Shown here: one piece after another, positions 1-9,152 of the stretch | Numbering within the stretch: position 1 is the stretch's first letter | How the letters are laid out: each line of letters opens with the position of its first letter | Assembly: GCA_026645575.1 (NCBI GenBank) | Contig: JAPKMW010000052.1 | Coordinates: forward strand, 1 to 64,000 | Source: Caldilineaceae bacterium | GTDB taxonomy: Bacteria > Chloroflexota > Anaerolineae > Caldilineales > Caldilineaceae | DNA: 64,000 nt | Direction: 5' to 3' | Notes under the pieces: generated by a model | Databases searched by the model: none | What the model saw: the letters and a program-made list of their open reading frames with translations, nothing else | What the model was told of the DNA's origin: nothing | Made by a program: the position numbers and the translations under genes

Positions 1-87
1 ACTTCTCCTTGGTTGATCCTTTGCTTTTTTTGCTTATTGTATCAACCTCGAGGTCATTTGAGCCTATATATAATATCCAATATTCAT

Positions 88-1665
88 CTACCGACCCGGT
101 TGGATCTGATAGTTGGGCGCTTCCTTCGTAATCGTTATGCTGTGCGGATGTGACTCCTGATAGCTGGCGGCGCTGATGCGCACAAACTGGGCTTTGTGCC
201 ACAAGTCAGGCAGATCGACGGCGCCGACATAGCCCATGCCGCTGCGTAAGCCGCCCATCAGTTGGAAGACATAATCCTTGAGCATCCCTTTGTAGGGCAC
301 CTGGCCTTCAATGCCTTCGGGGACAAGCTTGCCGCCGATGTCGGGGCTGGCACTGCCGCCTTGGGCCGATTGGTAGCGGTCGCTGGCGCGGCCACGCATG
401 GCGCCCAGGCTACCCATACCGCGGTACTCTTTGAAGGAACGCCCTTCGCGGATCACCACTTCGCCCGGCGATTCATGGAGGCCAGCCAACAGACTGCCCA
501 ACATGACCGCCGACGCGCCGGCGGCCAATGCTTTGGTAATGTCGCCGCTGTAGCGAATGCCGCCATCGGCGATGATGGCAACGCCAAGCTGTTGCGCTGT
601 GATCGCGCATTCGGCAATGGCGGTCAGTTGAGGCATCCCGGCGCCGCTGACGACACGGGTGGTGCAGATCGATCCCGCGCCCACACCCACTTTGATCACG
701 CTGGCGCCCACTTCGGCCAGGGCGCGCACGCCGGCTGGCGTCACCACATTGCCGGCCAAAATCGGAATCTCGCGATTGACGCGCCGCAACGCCTGAATCG
801 TCTCCAGCACGCCTCGGCTGTGACCATGCGCGGTGTCAATGGCAATAGCGTCGATGCCGGCTTCAATCAGGACATGCGCCCGTTGCAGCCCGCTTTCGCC
901 GACGCCAACAGCGCCGGCCACCAACAAGCGGCCCCGCTCATCCTTGGCGGCGTTCGGGTAATCTTGCCGTTTGAGAATATCTTTGTAGGTGATCAAGCCT
1001 TTGAGGTGATTCTGCTCGTCCACCAGCGGAAGCTTCTCAATGCGGTACCGATGGAGAATCTCCTGCGCCTCGGCGAGGGTTGTCCCAATTTTTGCGGTGA
1101 TGAGCTGGTCACTGGTCATATAGTCGCTGATGGGGCGGTTGTAGTCGGTGGCAAAGCGCACATCGCGATTGGTGAGGATGCCCACTAGGCAGCCACTTTT
1201 GTCGGTGATCGGCACACCACTGATCTTGTAGCGGCTCATGACAGCTTCGGCTGAGGCCAAGGTGGCTTCCGGCGACAGGGTGATGGGATCGACGATCATG
1301 CCGCTTTCGCTGCGTTTGACCTTATCGACCTCCTCGGCCTGTCCTTCCGCCGTGAGATTGCGATGGATCACACCGAGGCCGCCCTGGCGCGCCAACGCAA
1401 TTGCCAGTTCGCTCTCTGTCACCGTGTCCATGGCCGCACTCAACACGGGAATATTGAGTTGTAAGCGCTCGTGGAGACGGGTGCTGATGGTAATCTCAGA
1501 TGGTAAGGTTTCCGTATAGCCCGGAACGAGTAAGACATCATCAAAGGTGACGCCTTCTTTGGCAAAGCGCTCTTGCACTTGCCGGGCGATGCTGTTTTCT
1601 TCCAGATAGTGGGTGGCGGCCCCGTTCGTGGCAACCCCGTTCTGGGGTGCAATTGCAATAGACAT
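88..1665 (-). CDS. guaB: IMP dehydrogenase
   Basis: Oxidises IMP to XMP with NAD+, the committed step of guanine nucleotide synthesis, in the cytosol. The 525-residue product has the (beta/alpha)8 barrel interrupted by two CBS domains at about residues 120-232. The catalytic loop GSICTTRVV places the nucleophile at Cys334, and the flap and GGxR-type phosphate-binding segments follow. An N-terminal extension of about 35 residues precedes the conserved FDDVLLVPG motif, so it is slightly longer than the usual ~490 residues. A GAGGAGAGGAAG ribosome site precedes the ATG. It diverges from purA, so both branches leading from IMP are transcribed from one intergenic region. Family assignment is secure. 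Confidence 0.98.
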   Translation of the reverse strand: MSIAIAPQNGVATNGAATHYLEENSIARQVQERFAKEGVTFDDVLLVPGYTETLPSEITISTRLHERLQLNIPVLSAAMDTVTESELAIALARQGGLGVIHRNLTAEGQAEEVDKVKRSESGMIVDPITLSPEATLASAEAVMSRYKISGVPITDKSGCLVGILTNRDVRFATDYNRPISDYMTSDQLITAKIGTTLAEAQEILHRYRIEKLPLVDEQNHLKGLITYKDILKRQDYPNAAKDERGRLLVAGAVGVGESGLQRAHVLIEAGIDAIAIDTAHGHSRGVLETIQALRRVNREIPILAGNVVTPAGVRALAEVGASVIKVGVGAGSICTTRVVSGAGMPQLTAIAECAITAQQLGVAIIADGGIRYSGDITKALAAGASAVMLGSLLAGLHESPGEVVIREGRSFKEYRGMGSLGAMRGRASDRYQSAQGGSASPDIGGKLVPEGIEGQVPYKGMLKDYVFQLMGGLRSGMGYVGAVDLPDLWHKAQFVRISAASYQESHPHSITITKEAPNYQIQPGR

Positions 1666-1689
1666 GCGTTTCTTCCTCTCCTCTTGCTA

Positions 1690-1743
1690 CCGTGGTAAAG
1701 ACCTTAGTTTTGTTGGGAGAGGAAGACTAAAGTCTTTACGACG
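1690..1743. repeat. Degenerate member of the AAGACTAAAGTCTTTAC inverted-repeat family
   Basis: The sequence GGTAAAGACCTTAGTTTT is followed after a short loop by AAGACTAAAGTCTTTACGACG, giving an imperfect stem. Nearly the same arms occur as a perfect inverted repeat at 12768-12824 and as a partial copy at 18486-18525. It lies in the guaB leader, so it would be transcribed. Confidence 0.7.
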
Positions 1744-1772
1744 ATTTACCATGTGCTGCGAAAATATCTCGC

Positions 1773-1801
1773 ATTGTACCACCCCTTGCACCTTCCACCA
1801 A
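1773..1801 (-). promoter_or_regulatory. guaB promoter
   Basis: On the minus strand a -35 box TTGGTG (1796-1801) is separated by exactly 17 bp from a -10 box TACAAT (1773-1778). It points at guaB and sits 35 bp from the oppositely directed purA promoter. Boxes and spacing are seen directly; activity is inferred. Confidence 0.7.
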
Positions 1802-1835
1802 CATTACGCAACCCGCCGAATCTCGCTTAGACTGG

Positions 1836-1864
1836 TTGGTAAAAGTGGTGGAACATGGTACAAT
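1836..1864 (+). promoter_or_regulatory. purA promoter
   Basis: A -35 box TTGGTA (1836-1841), a 17-bp spacer and a -10 box TACAAT (1859-1864) point toward purA. The bases before the -10 (CATGGTACAAT) resemble those before the guaB -10 (GGTGGTACAAT). The predicted start near 1871 leaves a leader of nearly 200 nt that contains the heptamer repeat at 1926-2016. Confidence 0.7.
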
Positions 1865-1925
1865 AGGGTAGGGACAGTGATCAGCCCCAACTCATCAAGG
1901 TTTATTTAAGCGGCGCAGGCAGGCG

Positions 1926-2016
1926 GAGTCCATAGTCGCAGAGTCCAGAGTCCGTAGTCCGTAGTCATGCAGTCAAGACTCTGGACTTAGGACTCTGGAC
2001 TTAGGACTACGGACCC
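1926..2016. repeat. Heptamer tandem repeat with inverted copy, purA leader
   Basis: Units of the form GAGTCCA, GAGTCCG and TAGTCCG run tandemly and are followed by the complementary forms GGACTCT, GGACTTA and GGACTAC. The two halves can pair into a long stem. It belongs with the octamer arrays elsewhere in the window, although the unit here is seven bases. Confidence 0.75.
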
Positions 2017-2067
2017 CGCAACTTCACAGCTTGTCTGTCGCCGGAAAGCAGACAAAGGGTGGATGGT

Positions 2068-3339
2068 ATGTCAGTAACTGCGATTGTTGGCGCACAGTGG
2101 GGTGATGAAGGAAAGGGGCGGATTATTGATTTCTTGGCCCAAGAAGCGGATGTGGTGATCCGCTTTCAAGGCGGGGACAATGCCGGTCATACGGTGATCA
2201 ATGCGTATGGCAAACATGCGCTCCATTTGATCCCCAGTGGTATTTTTAACCCAAAAACACAAAATGTCATTGGTTCGGGCTGTGTGGTGAACCCACAATC
2301 CCTGTTAGACGAAATGGCCGCCTTGACCAAGGCTGGGGTCACGCTCGATAATCTCTGGATCAGCAATCGCGCCCAGATGGTGTTGCCCTATCACCGCACG
2401 CTGGATGCGCTGGAAGAGGCGTCGCGCGGTTCGGACACCATCGGCACGACCAAACGGGGGATCGGCCCAGCCTATGCCGACAAGGCGGCCCGCTCTGGTC
2501 TACGGCTGGGTGATTTGCTCCACCCGGATTGGCTGGAAAGTCGTTTAGATGGCGCCTTGCGCCTCGTTAATCAAAAGATTCAATTGTTGGGGGGCGAGCC
2601 GGTCGATGGTGCGGCGCTTTATGCCTTGTGCCAGGAGTTTAAGGCCAAATTAGGTCATCGCATTGTTGATACCATGCCACTCTTGCGCAAGGCTGTGGCG
2701 GAAAAGCAGCGCATCTTGCTTGAGGGACAATTGGGCGTCATGCGCGACCTGGATTGGGGGATCTACCCCTATGTCACCAGCAGCAACCCGACCGCCTCCT
2801 TTGCTGCATCGGGGGCGGGCATCCCGGCGCGCACCCTTGATCGCGTCATCGGTGTCGTCAAAGCCTACAGCACCTGTGTCGGCGATGGCCCTTTCCCTGT
2901 GGAACTCCACGACGCCGACGGCCAAAAGCTGCGTGAGATCGGCGGTGAATATGGCGCCACCACCGGTCGTCCCCGCCGCTGTGGTTGGTTTGACGGCGTG
3001 GCGATTGGGTACGCATCTTGGCTCAACGGCATGACCGGCCTGGCCATCACGAAACTAGACGTACTGGATCACTTTGCCACCCTGAAAGTCTGCGTCGGCT
3101 ACCAACTGCCCGACGGCACCGTGGTACGCGATTCCATGCCCGATACGCCCGTGCTGACGCTGGTCAAACCCATCTACGAAAGCTGGGAAGGTTGGCAAAC
3201 TTCCACCGAAGGTTGCCGCCGCTGGCAGGATTTACCACCCCAAGCTCAAGCCTACATCAACCGCCTGAGCGAGTTGGCCGGCGTTAACGTCGATTATGTC
3301 TCGGTCGGCCCGGAGCGGGAGCAGATGTTTGCGGTGTAG
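2068..3339 (+). CDS. purA: Adenylosuccinate synthetase
   Basis: Joins aspartate to IMP using GTP, the first step of AMP synthesis. The product has the N-terminal [11 protein letters not shown]-loop with the catalytic Asp and, further on, the [13 protein letters not shown]-binding motif. The [11 protein letters not shown] segment and the C-terminal TKLDVLD guanine-binding motif are also present. Length is 423 residues, normal for the family. I chose the ATG at 2068 over the in-frame GTG at 2059 because the AAAGGGTGG ribosome site (2054-2062) is correctly spaced only for the ATG. The segment [13 protein letters not shown] departs slightly from the usual EGAQGxxLDxDxG but the surrounding motif is intact. 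Confidence 0.97.
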   Translation: MSVTAIVGAQWGDEGKGRIIDFLAQEADVVIRFQGGDNAGHTVINAYGKHALHLIPSGIFNPKTQNVIGSGCVVNPQSLLDEMAALTKAGVTLDNLWISNRAQMVLPYHRTLDALEEASRGSDTIGTTKRGIGPAYADKAARSGLRLGDLLHPDWLESRLDGALRLVNQKIQLLGGEPVDGAALYALCQEFKAKLGHRIVDTMPLLRKAVAEKQRILLEGQLGVMRDLDWGIYPYVTSSNPTASFAASGAGIPARTLDRVIGVVKAYSTCVGDGPFPVELHDADGQKLREIGGEYGATTGRPRRCGWFDGVAIGYASWLNGMTGLAITKLDVLDHFATLKVCVGYQLPDGTVVRDSMPDTPVLTLVKPIYESWEGWQTSTEGCRRWQDLPPQAQAYINRLSELAGVNVDYVSVGPEREQMFAV

Positions 3340-3406
3340 GTAGACAGGTAGACAGGTAGACAGGTAGACAGGTAAACAGGTAAACAATACCTGTCTACCT
3401 GTTTAC
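3338..3406. repeat. Octamer tandem repeat (GTAGACAG)n with inverted copy
   Basis: Four or more copies of GTAGACAG, then two of GTAAACAG, are followed by CCTGTCTACCTGTTTACC, which pairs with the repeated strand. It starts at the purA stop codon and may terminate or stabilise that transcript. Confidence 0.8.
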
Positions 3407-3428
3407 CAAATACAAAGGAAGAATCTCT

Positions 3429-5516
3429 ATGGCCCCATCGCTCGGTGAACGGATAGAAGCGGCGCGTCGCAGCCGGTTTGTGGGGCGGGCGGCGGAGTGT
3501 GAACTTTTTCAGCAAGCTTTGCTGGCCGAGGAGTTGCCCTTTTATGTCCTCCATATCTTTGGTCCCGGCGGGATCGGGAAGACGACCCTGCTGCATCAGT
3601 TTACCCATCTGGCCCGTGAAGCGCAAGCGACGCTCTTTTATGTCGATAGCCGGGAGCTAGATCCGTCGCCGGAGCGCTTTGTCGCCACGTTGCAGGCGGT
3701 GGTCAATGCGCCGCCGGGGCAGACGCTTTTCCAGTTTCTCGCCGCCCAAAACCATCGTTTTGTGATCCTGCTCGATACAGCCGAACTGCTGACGCCTATT
3801 GATGGCTGGCTGCGCAACACCTTCTTTCCCCAGTTGCCGGCCAATGTGCTGACCGTTCTGGCCGGGCGTTACCAGCCGGCGGTCGAATGGCGCACCGATC
3901 CGGGGTGGCAAGCCTTTGTTCGCATTGTGCAATTGCGCAATCTGGCGCTGGAGGAGAGTCAATCCTACCTCGCCAAGCGGCAGGTGCCGACCGAGCAACA
4001 TCGCCGCATTTTGGACTTTACCCACGGCCATCCATTGGCGCTCTCTTTGCTGGCCGATACCTTTGCCCAGGCCACCAATGTTCATTTTCAACCAGCAGAG
4101 ACACCCAATATTATTACGGCGCTGATTGAACGCTTTGTCGAACAGGTGCCAAGCGCTGCTCACCGCGCCGCTTTGGAAGCGTGCGCGTTGGTACGAGTGA
4201 TGACCGAACCGTTGCTAGAGGAGATGGTTGACGACCCCGACATTCACGAAATCTTTTCTTGGTTGCGCACCCTCTCCTTTATGGAGGCCGACCGGCGGGG
4301 CCTCTTCCCACATGATCTGGCCCGCGATGCGCTTTGTATGGAGCTGCGCTGGCGCAATCCGGCGCGTTATAGTGAATTGCACAGCTATGCTCGCCGCTAT
4401 TACATGGCCCATTTTGCCGATGGCAATCGGCAGCAACAGCAGAATGTTCTCTTTGATTATATCTATTTGCATCGGGAAAATCCAGTGGTGCGTCCCTATT
4501 TTGAGTGGCAGGAGCGTGGCGCCATTTTTCTGGAAACCATGCAGCCGGCAGATCGAATGCGCTTGCTGGCCCTCATTGAGCAGCATGAAGGCGCTGAGTC
4601 GGCTGGTCTGGCTGACTATTGGATGGGGCGCCAACCGCACAACTTTCTGGTCTTCCGCGATGCCAACACTACCTTGCAAGGGGTACTCTTTCTGCTAGCG
4701 CTGGATCAGGCCAAGGAGCCTGATCTCGCCACGGATCCGGCGGCGCGTGCCGTGAATCACTTCCTGCGCCAACAGGCCCCCTTGCGCCCAGGCGAATGTG
4801 CCACCTTCTTCCGTTTCTGGCTGGCCGCCGACGGGTATCAGGCCGTGTCGCCGGTGCAGAGCCGCATTTTCTTGACCATGGTGCAACATTACTTGACCAC
4901 CCCCGGTCTCGCCTACACCTTTGTGCCGTGCATTGAACCGGATTTCTGGACTGGCGTCTTTGCCTATGCCGATCTCCATCGGCTGACGGCGGCGGATTAC
5001 ACTGTTGGTGGTCGCACCTATGGTATCTACGGTCACGATTGGCGGGTAATGCCGCCGTTGGCTTGGCTCAATCTATTGGCCGAACGGGAGATCGCGATGG
5101 GCATACCCCATACACCGCCGCCCACTAAGCCGACGAAATTTTCATTGAGCGAGCTTGATTTTGCCGAAGCGGTGCGCGATGCTCTGCGCGACTTTCATAA
5201 TACCGTGGCCTTGCGCCAAAGTCCCCTGCTCCGCTCCAACCTGATTGAGCAAGAAGGGGCTGGTGAGACCGATGTGACGGCACAGGTGGCTGTATTGCGC
5301 AAGTTGCTGCAAACCACCGCCCTCCAATTGCAACAGACGCCGCGTAACAACAAACTTTATCGCGCCCTCTACCATACCTACTTACAACCGGCTGCGACCC
5401 AAGAGCAGGCTGCCGAATTGCTCGACTTGCCCTTTAGCACCTACCGCCGCCATCTGCGCAGCGGCATCGACTATCTCGTTGAAACCCTGTGGCAACAGGA
5501 GTTAGAACACAGTTGA
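3429..5516 (+). CDS. STAND-type ATPase with C-terminal helix-turn-helix module
   Basis: A 695-residue cytosolic protein with an ATPase of the NACHT/NB-ARC-like STAND kind. The P-loop GPGGIGKTT is at residues 45-53 and a Walker B strand (RFVILLDTAEL) is near 112-122. A long middle region without clear repeats probably senses a ligand or partner. Residues 578-695 form a module ending in an HTH-like segment (QAAELLDLPFSTYRRHL) and the sequence LVETLW. The same module forms the N-terminus of the receiver protein at 24121-25341, which suggests a common DNA-binding or output role. STAND proteins generally act as ATP-controlled switches. The signal sensed and the target genes are unknown. Confidence 0.8.
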   Translation: MAPSLGERIEAARRSRFVGRAAECELFQQALLAEELPFYVLHIFGPGGIGKTTLLHQFTHLAREAQATLFYVDSRELDPSPERFVATLQAVVNAPPGQTLFQFLAAQNHRFVILLDTAELLTPIDGWLRNTFFPQLPANVLTVLAGRYQPAVEWRTDPGWQAFVRIVQLRNLALEESQSYLAKRQVPTEQHRRILDFTHGHPLALSLLADTFAQATNVHFQPAETPNIITALIERFVEQVPSAAHRAALEACALVRVMTEPLLEEMVDDPDIHEIFSWLRTLSFMEADRRGLFPHDLARDALCMELRWRNPARYSELHSYARRYYMAHFADGNRQQQQNVLFDYIYLHRENPVVRPYFEWQERGAIFLETMQPADRMRLLALIEQHEGAESAGLADYWMGRQPHNFLVFRDANTTLQGVLFLLALDQAKEPDLATDPAARAVNHFLRQQAPLRPGECATFFRFWLAADGYQAVSPVQSRIFLTMVQHYLTTPGLAYTFVPCIEPDFWTGVFAYADLHRLTAADYTVGGRTYGIYGHDWRVMPPLAWLNLLAEREIAMGIPHTPPPTKPTKFSLSELDFAEAVRDALRDFHNTVALRQSPLLRSNLIEQEGAGETDVTAQVAVLRKLLQTTALQLQQTPRNNKLYRALYHTYLQPAATQEQAAELLDLPFSTYRRHLRSGIDYLVETLWQQELEHS

Positions 5517-5544
5517 CCCCCTAAGCATCACCCAGGAGGTACTC

Positions 5545-5853
5545 ATGGCAGGAGGACTACAACGCATTTCCCTGGTATTGCACAGTGAACCGATCACCGT
5601 GGGCGATCAAGTTGTCCAGCCCGTAGCGCGCCTGGCGGGCTGGTGGCAGGCTTGGGGCGCCAACGGGGGCGGCGCGCTGGTGCGCCTGACGCCGGACAGA
5701 GTCGCGATTCAGAAGGATGGGCAACAGCGGACGATTTCCTTGGCTGATCCAACCTGGCACAGCCTTCGCTCAATGGCCCTGGTCGCCGTCACCGTCACCC
5801 TTGTCTGTTTCTTTGTTATGTTGCTCACCGCGGCATTGACTCGTCGCCGGTGA
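5545..5853 (+). CDS. Small C-terminally membrane-anchored protein, unknown
   Basis: A 102-residue protein preceded by a good CAGGAGGTACTC ribosome site. The first ~75 residues are soluble and look like a small beta-rich domain. One hydrophobic segment (about 76-96) then ends in a positively charged tail (LTRRR), so the bulk probably faces outward or lies at the membrane surface. It ends 31 bp before the GerW-like gene and is probably co-transcribed with it. I do not recognise the family. The membrane segment and the pairing with a GerW protein are the only clues to function. Confidence 0.7.
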   Translation: MAGGLQRISLVLHSEPITVGDQVVQPVARLAGWWQAWGANGGGALVRLTPDRVAIQKDGQQRTISLADPTWHSLRSMALVAVTVTLVCFFVMLLTAALTRRR

Positions 5854-5884
5854 GATCGCGTATGAGCAATCGAAGGAGGAGATC

Positions 5885-6340
5885 ATGACGGACATGAACA
5901 CAATTGCCAACACAGAACCGATTGAGCAGATGTTACAACGCTTGGGCGCGCAAACAGTCTTTGGTGAACCAACGACGCAAAATGGCGTGGTGGTCATTCC
6001 TGTGGCTGAAGTGACGATGGGCTTTGGCTATGGCGGCGGTTATGGGCAAGGTGGACAGGCTGCCACGGGCGACGCGCCGACTACGGGCGAAGGTGGTACT
6101 GGGGCGGGCAGTGGTGGCGGCGCCGGCGGTCGTTCAACACCACGGGGCTTTATCCAAATTTCTGCGGATGAAGTCAAATTCCAGCCCATCACCGATGAAA
6201 ACCGTGTGCCGATCGCCGGGATTCTGATGGTGGCCTGGATTGTCTTTTGGGTCATGGCAACCATTCGGTTCATTACCAAGGCAGTGGCGAAAACCCAGCA
6301 ACTCAAGTGGCAGGCGAAACAAGAACAACGCACTGTGTAA
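5885..6340 (+). CDS. GerW (YtfJ) family protein with C-terminal membrane segment
   Basis: A 151-residue protein resembling the GerW/YtfJ family, first known from Bacillus spores but widespread in non-spore-formers. It starts with an IEQMLQRLGAQTVFGEPTT region, followed by VVVIPVAEVTMGFGYG, a glycine-rich linker (about 45-85) and a strand-rich region ending near residue 110. The hydrophobic segment at about 114-132 is not typical of GerW proteins and may anchor it. AAGGAGGAGATC precedes the ATG. Function outside sporulation is unknown. The preceding small membrane protein probably acts with it. Confidence 0.8.
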   Translation: MTDMNTIANTEPIEQMLQRLGAQTVFGEPTTQNGVVVIPVAEVTMGFGYGGGYGQGGQAATGDAPTTGEGGTGAGSGGGAGGRSTPRGFIQISADEVKFQPITDENRVPIAGILMVAWIVFWVMATIRFITKAVAKTQQLKWQAKQEQRTV

Positions 6341-6357
6341 TTATGCCTTTGGGTGAC

Positions 6358-6408
6358 CGCAAGGGCGCGCTCCTACAGGAAAATGATCCGTAGGGGTGTA
6401 CCCTTGCG
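6358..6408. terminator. Imperfect hairpin after the GerW-like gene
   Basis: CGCAAGGGCGCGCTCCTAC pairs imperfectly with GTAGGGGTGTACCCTTGCG around a 13-nt loop. It lies 17 bp after the GerW stop and before the ndh promoter, so it probably acts as a terminator. No clear U-run follows. Confidence 0.45.
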
Positions 6409-6501
6409 TGCGGAAGTTACGTTACCGTCAATCTCCTTTGTTTGTGCAATAATTCACAAGCAACAGTGGGCGAGTTCACACAACAGCGATCCATTTGGGG
6501 A

Positions 6502-6507
6502 TATAAT
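6502..6507 (+). promoter_or_regulatory. -10 box of the ndh promoter
   Basis: A perfect TATAAT lies 35 bp before the ndh ATG. No convincing -35 is present at 16-18 bp; TTCACA at 21 bp is too distant, so an activator may be needed. Confidence 0.45.
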
Positions 6508-6542
6508 CATCAGTATGGATCAGTTGAGAAAGGGATTGACAA

Positions 6543-7973
6543 ATGACAAGCCAGCGACCCAAAGTAGTGATCATCGGCGCCGGGTTTGGCGGTCTTTTTG
6601 CTGCCAATGAATTAGCCGATAAAGCCGTTGATGTTCTTTTAATTGACCGTAATAATTTTCATACCTTTACGCCCCTGTTATATCAGGTCGCAACTTCGGC
6701 GCTTGACCCCAGCTTGATCGCCCAGCCGATCCGCACCATCTTCCGTGACACGGAAAATGTGAACTTTCTCTTTGGCGAAGTAACAGCGATTGATGACACA
6801 GCCCAGACGGTGACGGTGATGGCTGGCGATCACGAACTGGTTGAGTCCTACGATTATCTGATCGCAGCGGCGGGCAGCACCCCCAATTATTTCGGCAAGG
6901 ACGAATTTCGCCAAAACTCCTTTGAATTGCGCACCCTGCGTGATGCGATTCGACTGCGCAACCACATTCTCAACCTCTTTGAAGAGGCGGTATGGACCAA
7001 AGATGAGGAGCGTTGTAAAGCTTTGTTGACCATCGTGGTTGTCGGCGGCGGCCCAACGGGGGTTGAAACGGCTGGTGCTATCTACGAACTATACAATCAC
7101 GTCCTGAGTCGTGAATATCCCCAAGCTGAACTACAGGCGCATGTGATCCTAGTGGAGCAGTCGAGGCAGCTACTGGGGCCATACCCGCCCAAGCTACAAG
7201 AAGCTGCACTTCAGCAAATTCAGTCATTAGGTGTAGAAGTACTGTTAGGGCAGTCGGTGACGGCAGTGAATGAGAACAACGTCCACTTGGATGATGGCAC
7301 AATTATTCCGACCCGCACGCTAGTTTGGGGGGCAGGGGTGAAGGCAGCGCCGTTGGCTACGCTGCTCAATGTTGAATTGCAACGGGGTGGGCGCGTTCCC
7401 GTGGAGGCGACGGCGCAAGTGGTGGGGAAGCCACGCCTCTATGTTGTTGGCGATATGGCCCACATGGAAGACAAAGAAGGGCGCCCCTTTCCCATGTTGA
7501 TTCCTGTCGCTCAGCAACAGGGCAAGTTGGCGGCGCACAATATCTTGGCGGCGATGGCCGGTCAACCGCAGGCACGCTTTGTCTATCATGATCGCGGCAC
7601 CATGGCGACGATTGGCCGCAGTCGCGCCGTGGCCTGGATCTACAACCGCATCCCGCTGACCGGCTTTCCCGCCTGGTTGGCCTGGTTAGGCTTGCATTTG
7701 GTGATGTTGCTGGGCTTTAGCAAGCGGGTGAGTGTCTTTATCAACTGGGCGTGGAATTATCTGACCTATGATCGCGCTGTGCGCATTATCTGGGTGCAAG
7801 AAAAGAAAGAGCCAACCCAACGGGAAAGCTTCCCCGCAACCTTTTTGCCCATTCGCGACAAGGAGAGAGCTAACGAGCCGATCACGCACCCGTCTGAGGA
7901 ACAGAATCCCGTGCGTTACCAACCGGACAGCGCCGAAGCCATTCGCAATCATGAGACCGTCCGTGAAGCGTGA
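6543..7973 (+). CDS. ndh: Type II NADH:quinone oxidoreductase
   Basis: A single-subunit, non-proton-pumping dehydrogenase that passes electrons from NADH through FAD to membrane quinone. The N-terminal FAD dinucleotide fold shows VVIIGAGFGGLFAA. A second fold, VVVGGGPTGVETAG (about 162-176), binds NADH, and VYVVGDMAH is the second FAD motif. The C-terminal hydrophobic helices (GFPAWLAWLGLHLVMLLGF) attach it to the membrane. Length is 476 residues, with a polar tail of about 60 residues beyond the usual end. The ribosome site is GAGAAAGGGATTGACAA. The next small membrane gene begins inside its 3' end. Confidence 0.93.
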   Translation: MTSQRPKVVIIGAGFGGLFAANELADKAVDVLLIDRNNFHTFTPLLYQVATSALDPSLIAQPIRTIFRDTENVNFLFGEVTAIDDTAQTVTVMAGDHELVESYDYLIAAAGSTPNYFGKDEFRQNSFELRTLRDAIRLRNHILNLFEEAVWTKDEERCKALLTIVVVGGGPTGVETAGAIYELYNHVLSREYPQAELQAHVILVEQSRQLLGPYPPKLQEAALQQIQSLGVEVLLGQSVTAVNENNVHLDDGTIIPTRTLVWGAGVKAAPLATLLNVELQRGGRVPVEATAQVVGKPRLYVVGDMAHMEDKEGRPFPMLIPVAQQQGKLAAHNILAAMAGQPQARFVYHDRGTMATIGRSRAVAWIYNRIPLTGFPAWLAWLGLHLVMLLGFSKRVSVFINWAWNYLTYDRAVRIIWVQEKKEPTQRESFPATFLPIRDKERANEPITHPSEEQNPVRYQPDSAEAIRNHETVREA

Positions 7974-8148
7974 GCAACTCGCTTGGACGTTGGTGGGTCT
8001 CATGAACCTGTTGGCGCTGGTCATTCTCGCCATTGGGTTGGCGCCACTTGATGGCTATGCCATTGCCTTTACCTGGCAGCTCATCCTGGCGCTTGCCCTG
8101 ACAACATTGGTGATTACTGGGGTCTTCCTGTGGCTGATTACCCGCTGA
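7951..8148 (+). CDS. Small two-helix membrane protein overlapping ndh
   Basis: The reading frame is open for 126 codons, but its first part lies inside ndh and is a shadow. The likely start is the ATG at 7951, giving 65 residues and a 23-bp overlap with ndh. The product begins with a basic stretch (MRPSVKREQ) followed by two hydrophobic helices joined by a short polar turn. Overlap suggests translational coupling, and it could associate with the membrane-bound dehydrogenase. No family is recognised. Confidence 0.6.
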   Translation: MRPSVKREQLAWTLVGLMNLLALVILAIGLAPLDGYAIAFTWQLILALALTTLVITGVFLWLITR

Positions 8149-8183
8149 GCCTGGGTGGCTGCTTACCTGAAGCCTAGCTTCCG

Positions 8184-8681
8184 TTATCGCCACTTCCCGG
8201 CAAGATAATCGGCGACAACTTCGGTATGGAGCGGAAAGGCTAATTCTTGCGGTGAGCGAATAATGACCCGTTCGCTGGCTTCATCGGTTGTTATAAAATC
8301 AACCAATCGGGCGCTGGTTAGCGGCGGCGCCAAGGCGACAATGATCAGCGTGTTGTCTGGTGCGCTAAAGACTTTGACTTCGCGTAGTGAGGATGGGTTG
8401 ATTTCTACACCCGCCTCTTCCCAGAGTTCACGCGCCCCGGCGGCTTGCCAGCTTTCGCCAAATTCAATATAGCCGCCGGGCAGGGCCAGCCAACCGCTGC
8501 GCGGCTCGATGGTGCGGCGTACCGTCAACACTCCATCGTCCACCGGCTGGATCACCACCGCCACCGGCAGTGGATTGCGAAAGGTCATGTTACCACACTG
8601 CGCGCACCGTCGTGGCCAAGGTTGATCAGCGGCAAAAGCATTGCCACAATAGGAACAATGGTTGTTTTTCTGATAAGGCAT
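8184..8681 (-). CDS. Zinc-ribbon Nudix hydrolase
   Basis: A 165-residue hydrolase of nucleoside diphosphate-linked compounds. Two CxxC/CxxC pairs at the start (CSYCGN and CAQCGN) form a zinc ribbon as in NudC-like enzymes. The Nudix box is complete, beginning GYIEFGES and ending RELWEEAGV. The frame is open 18 codons further upstream, but the ATG at 8681 is preferred because it lies downstream of a good promoter (8707-8735) and begins just before the zinc ribbon. The substrate cannot be told from sequence; NADH, NAD-capped RNA and ADP-ribose are family precedents. Confidence 0.85.
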   Translation of the reverse strand: MPYQKNNHCSYCGNAFAADQPWPRRCAQCGNMTFRNPLPVAVVIQPVDDGVLTVRRTIEPRSGWLALPGGYIEFGESWQAAGARELWEEAGVEINPSSLREVKVFSAPDNTLIIVALAPPLTSARLVDFITTDEASERVIIRSPQELAFPLHTEVVADYLAGKWR

Positions 8682-8706
8682 AAGGTTATTTTTACTGGGT
8701 GATTGG

Positions 8707-8735
8707 TGATTAGTGTGGGTGAGTGAATATGTCAA
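8707..8735 (-). promoter_or_regulatory. Promoter of the Nudix gene
   Basis: On the minus strand a consensus TTGACA (8730-8735), a 17-bp spacer and TAATCA (8707-8712) precede the ATG at 8681. The GGTGAT-rich spacer region resembles the short tandem repeats found elsewhere. Confidence 0.6.
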
Positions 8736-8740
8736 ATTAT

Positions 8741-9136
8741 TTATTCAAGTACTTTAACTGCACCACTAGCAATAATCTGTTGATCAACAGTGATTAATGG
8801 CGCTGACATCTTGAGGGCAGTCGCCGCAATCATCCGATCCCGGCTACCCGGAATTGCTGTCAAATCATCATAGGCCCAGACATCATCCATGTCTAGTGGA
8901 ACAAAGATAAATTGTGAAGCTTGGTGTAGAGTACGAACAACGTGCCGAAAATCAAATATGCCACCACTATTTTGATTGGCATCCCATAACTCAAGGAGTA
9001 CTATCACTGGCACATGAAGGAGTGCTTCGCCGCGTTCTCCTTCCTTAAATGCGCGCTGGGCGGCACGACTGAGCTTTTTTGAATTATTTGTGAGTTGCCA
9101 CCAGAGAATGTGGGTATCAAGTACATAGGCTTTCAT
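8741..9136 (-). CDS. PIN-domain toxin of a VapBC-like module
   Basis: A 131-residue PIN-domain ribonuclease. The fold shows the four acidic positions expected: Asp7 in YVLDTHILWW, Glu in VLLELWD, Asp in GSRDRMIAATA and Asp in LITVDQQI. PIN toxins cut tRNA or other RNA when their antitoxin is lost. The gene begins 16 bp after the antitoxin stop and has its own AGGGG ribosome site, the standard arrangement. Length is normal. Its RNA target cannot be predicted. Confidence 0.88.
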   Translation of the reverse strand: MKAYVLDTHILWWQLTNNSKKLSRAAQRAFKEGERGEALLHVPVIVLLELWDANQNSGGIFDFRHVVRTLHQASQFIFVPLDMDDVWAYDDLTAIPGSRDRMIAATALKMSAPLITVDQQIIASGAVKVLE

Positions 9137-9152
9137 GCCATGCCCCTGAGAT

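Noticed and set aside
262..1188. 308-codon open frame opposite guaB
   Set aside because: Antisense shadow of a highly conserved GC-rich gene; no ribosome site and biased composition.
1926..2016. Riboswitch in the purA leader
   Set aside because: The pairing is explained by heptamer repeats; no purine riboswitch core could be found.
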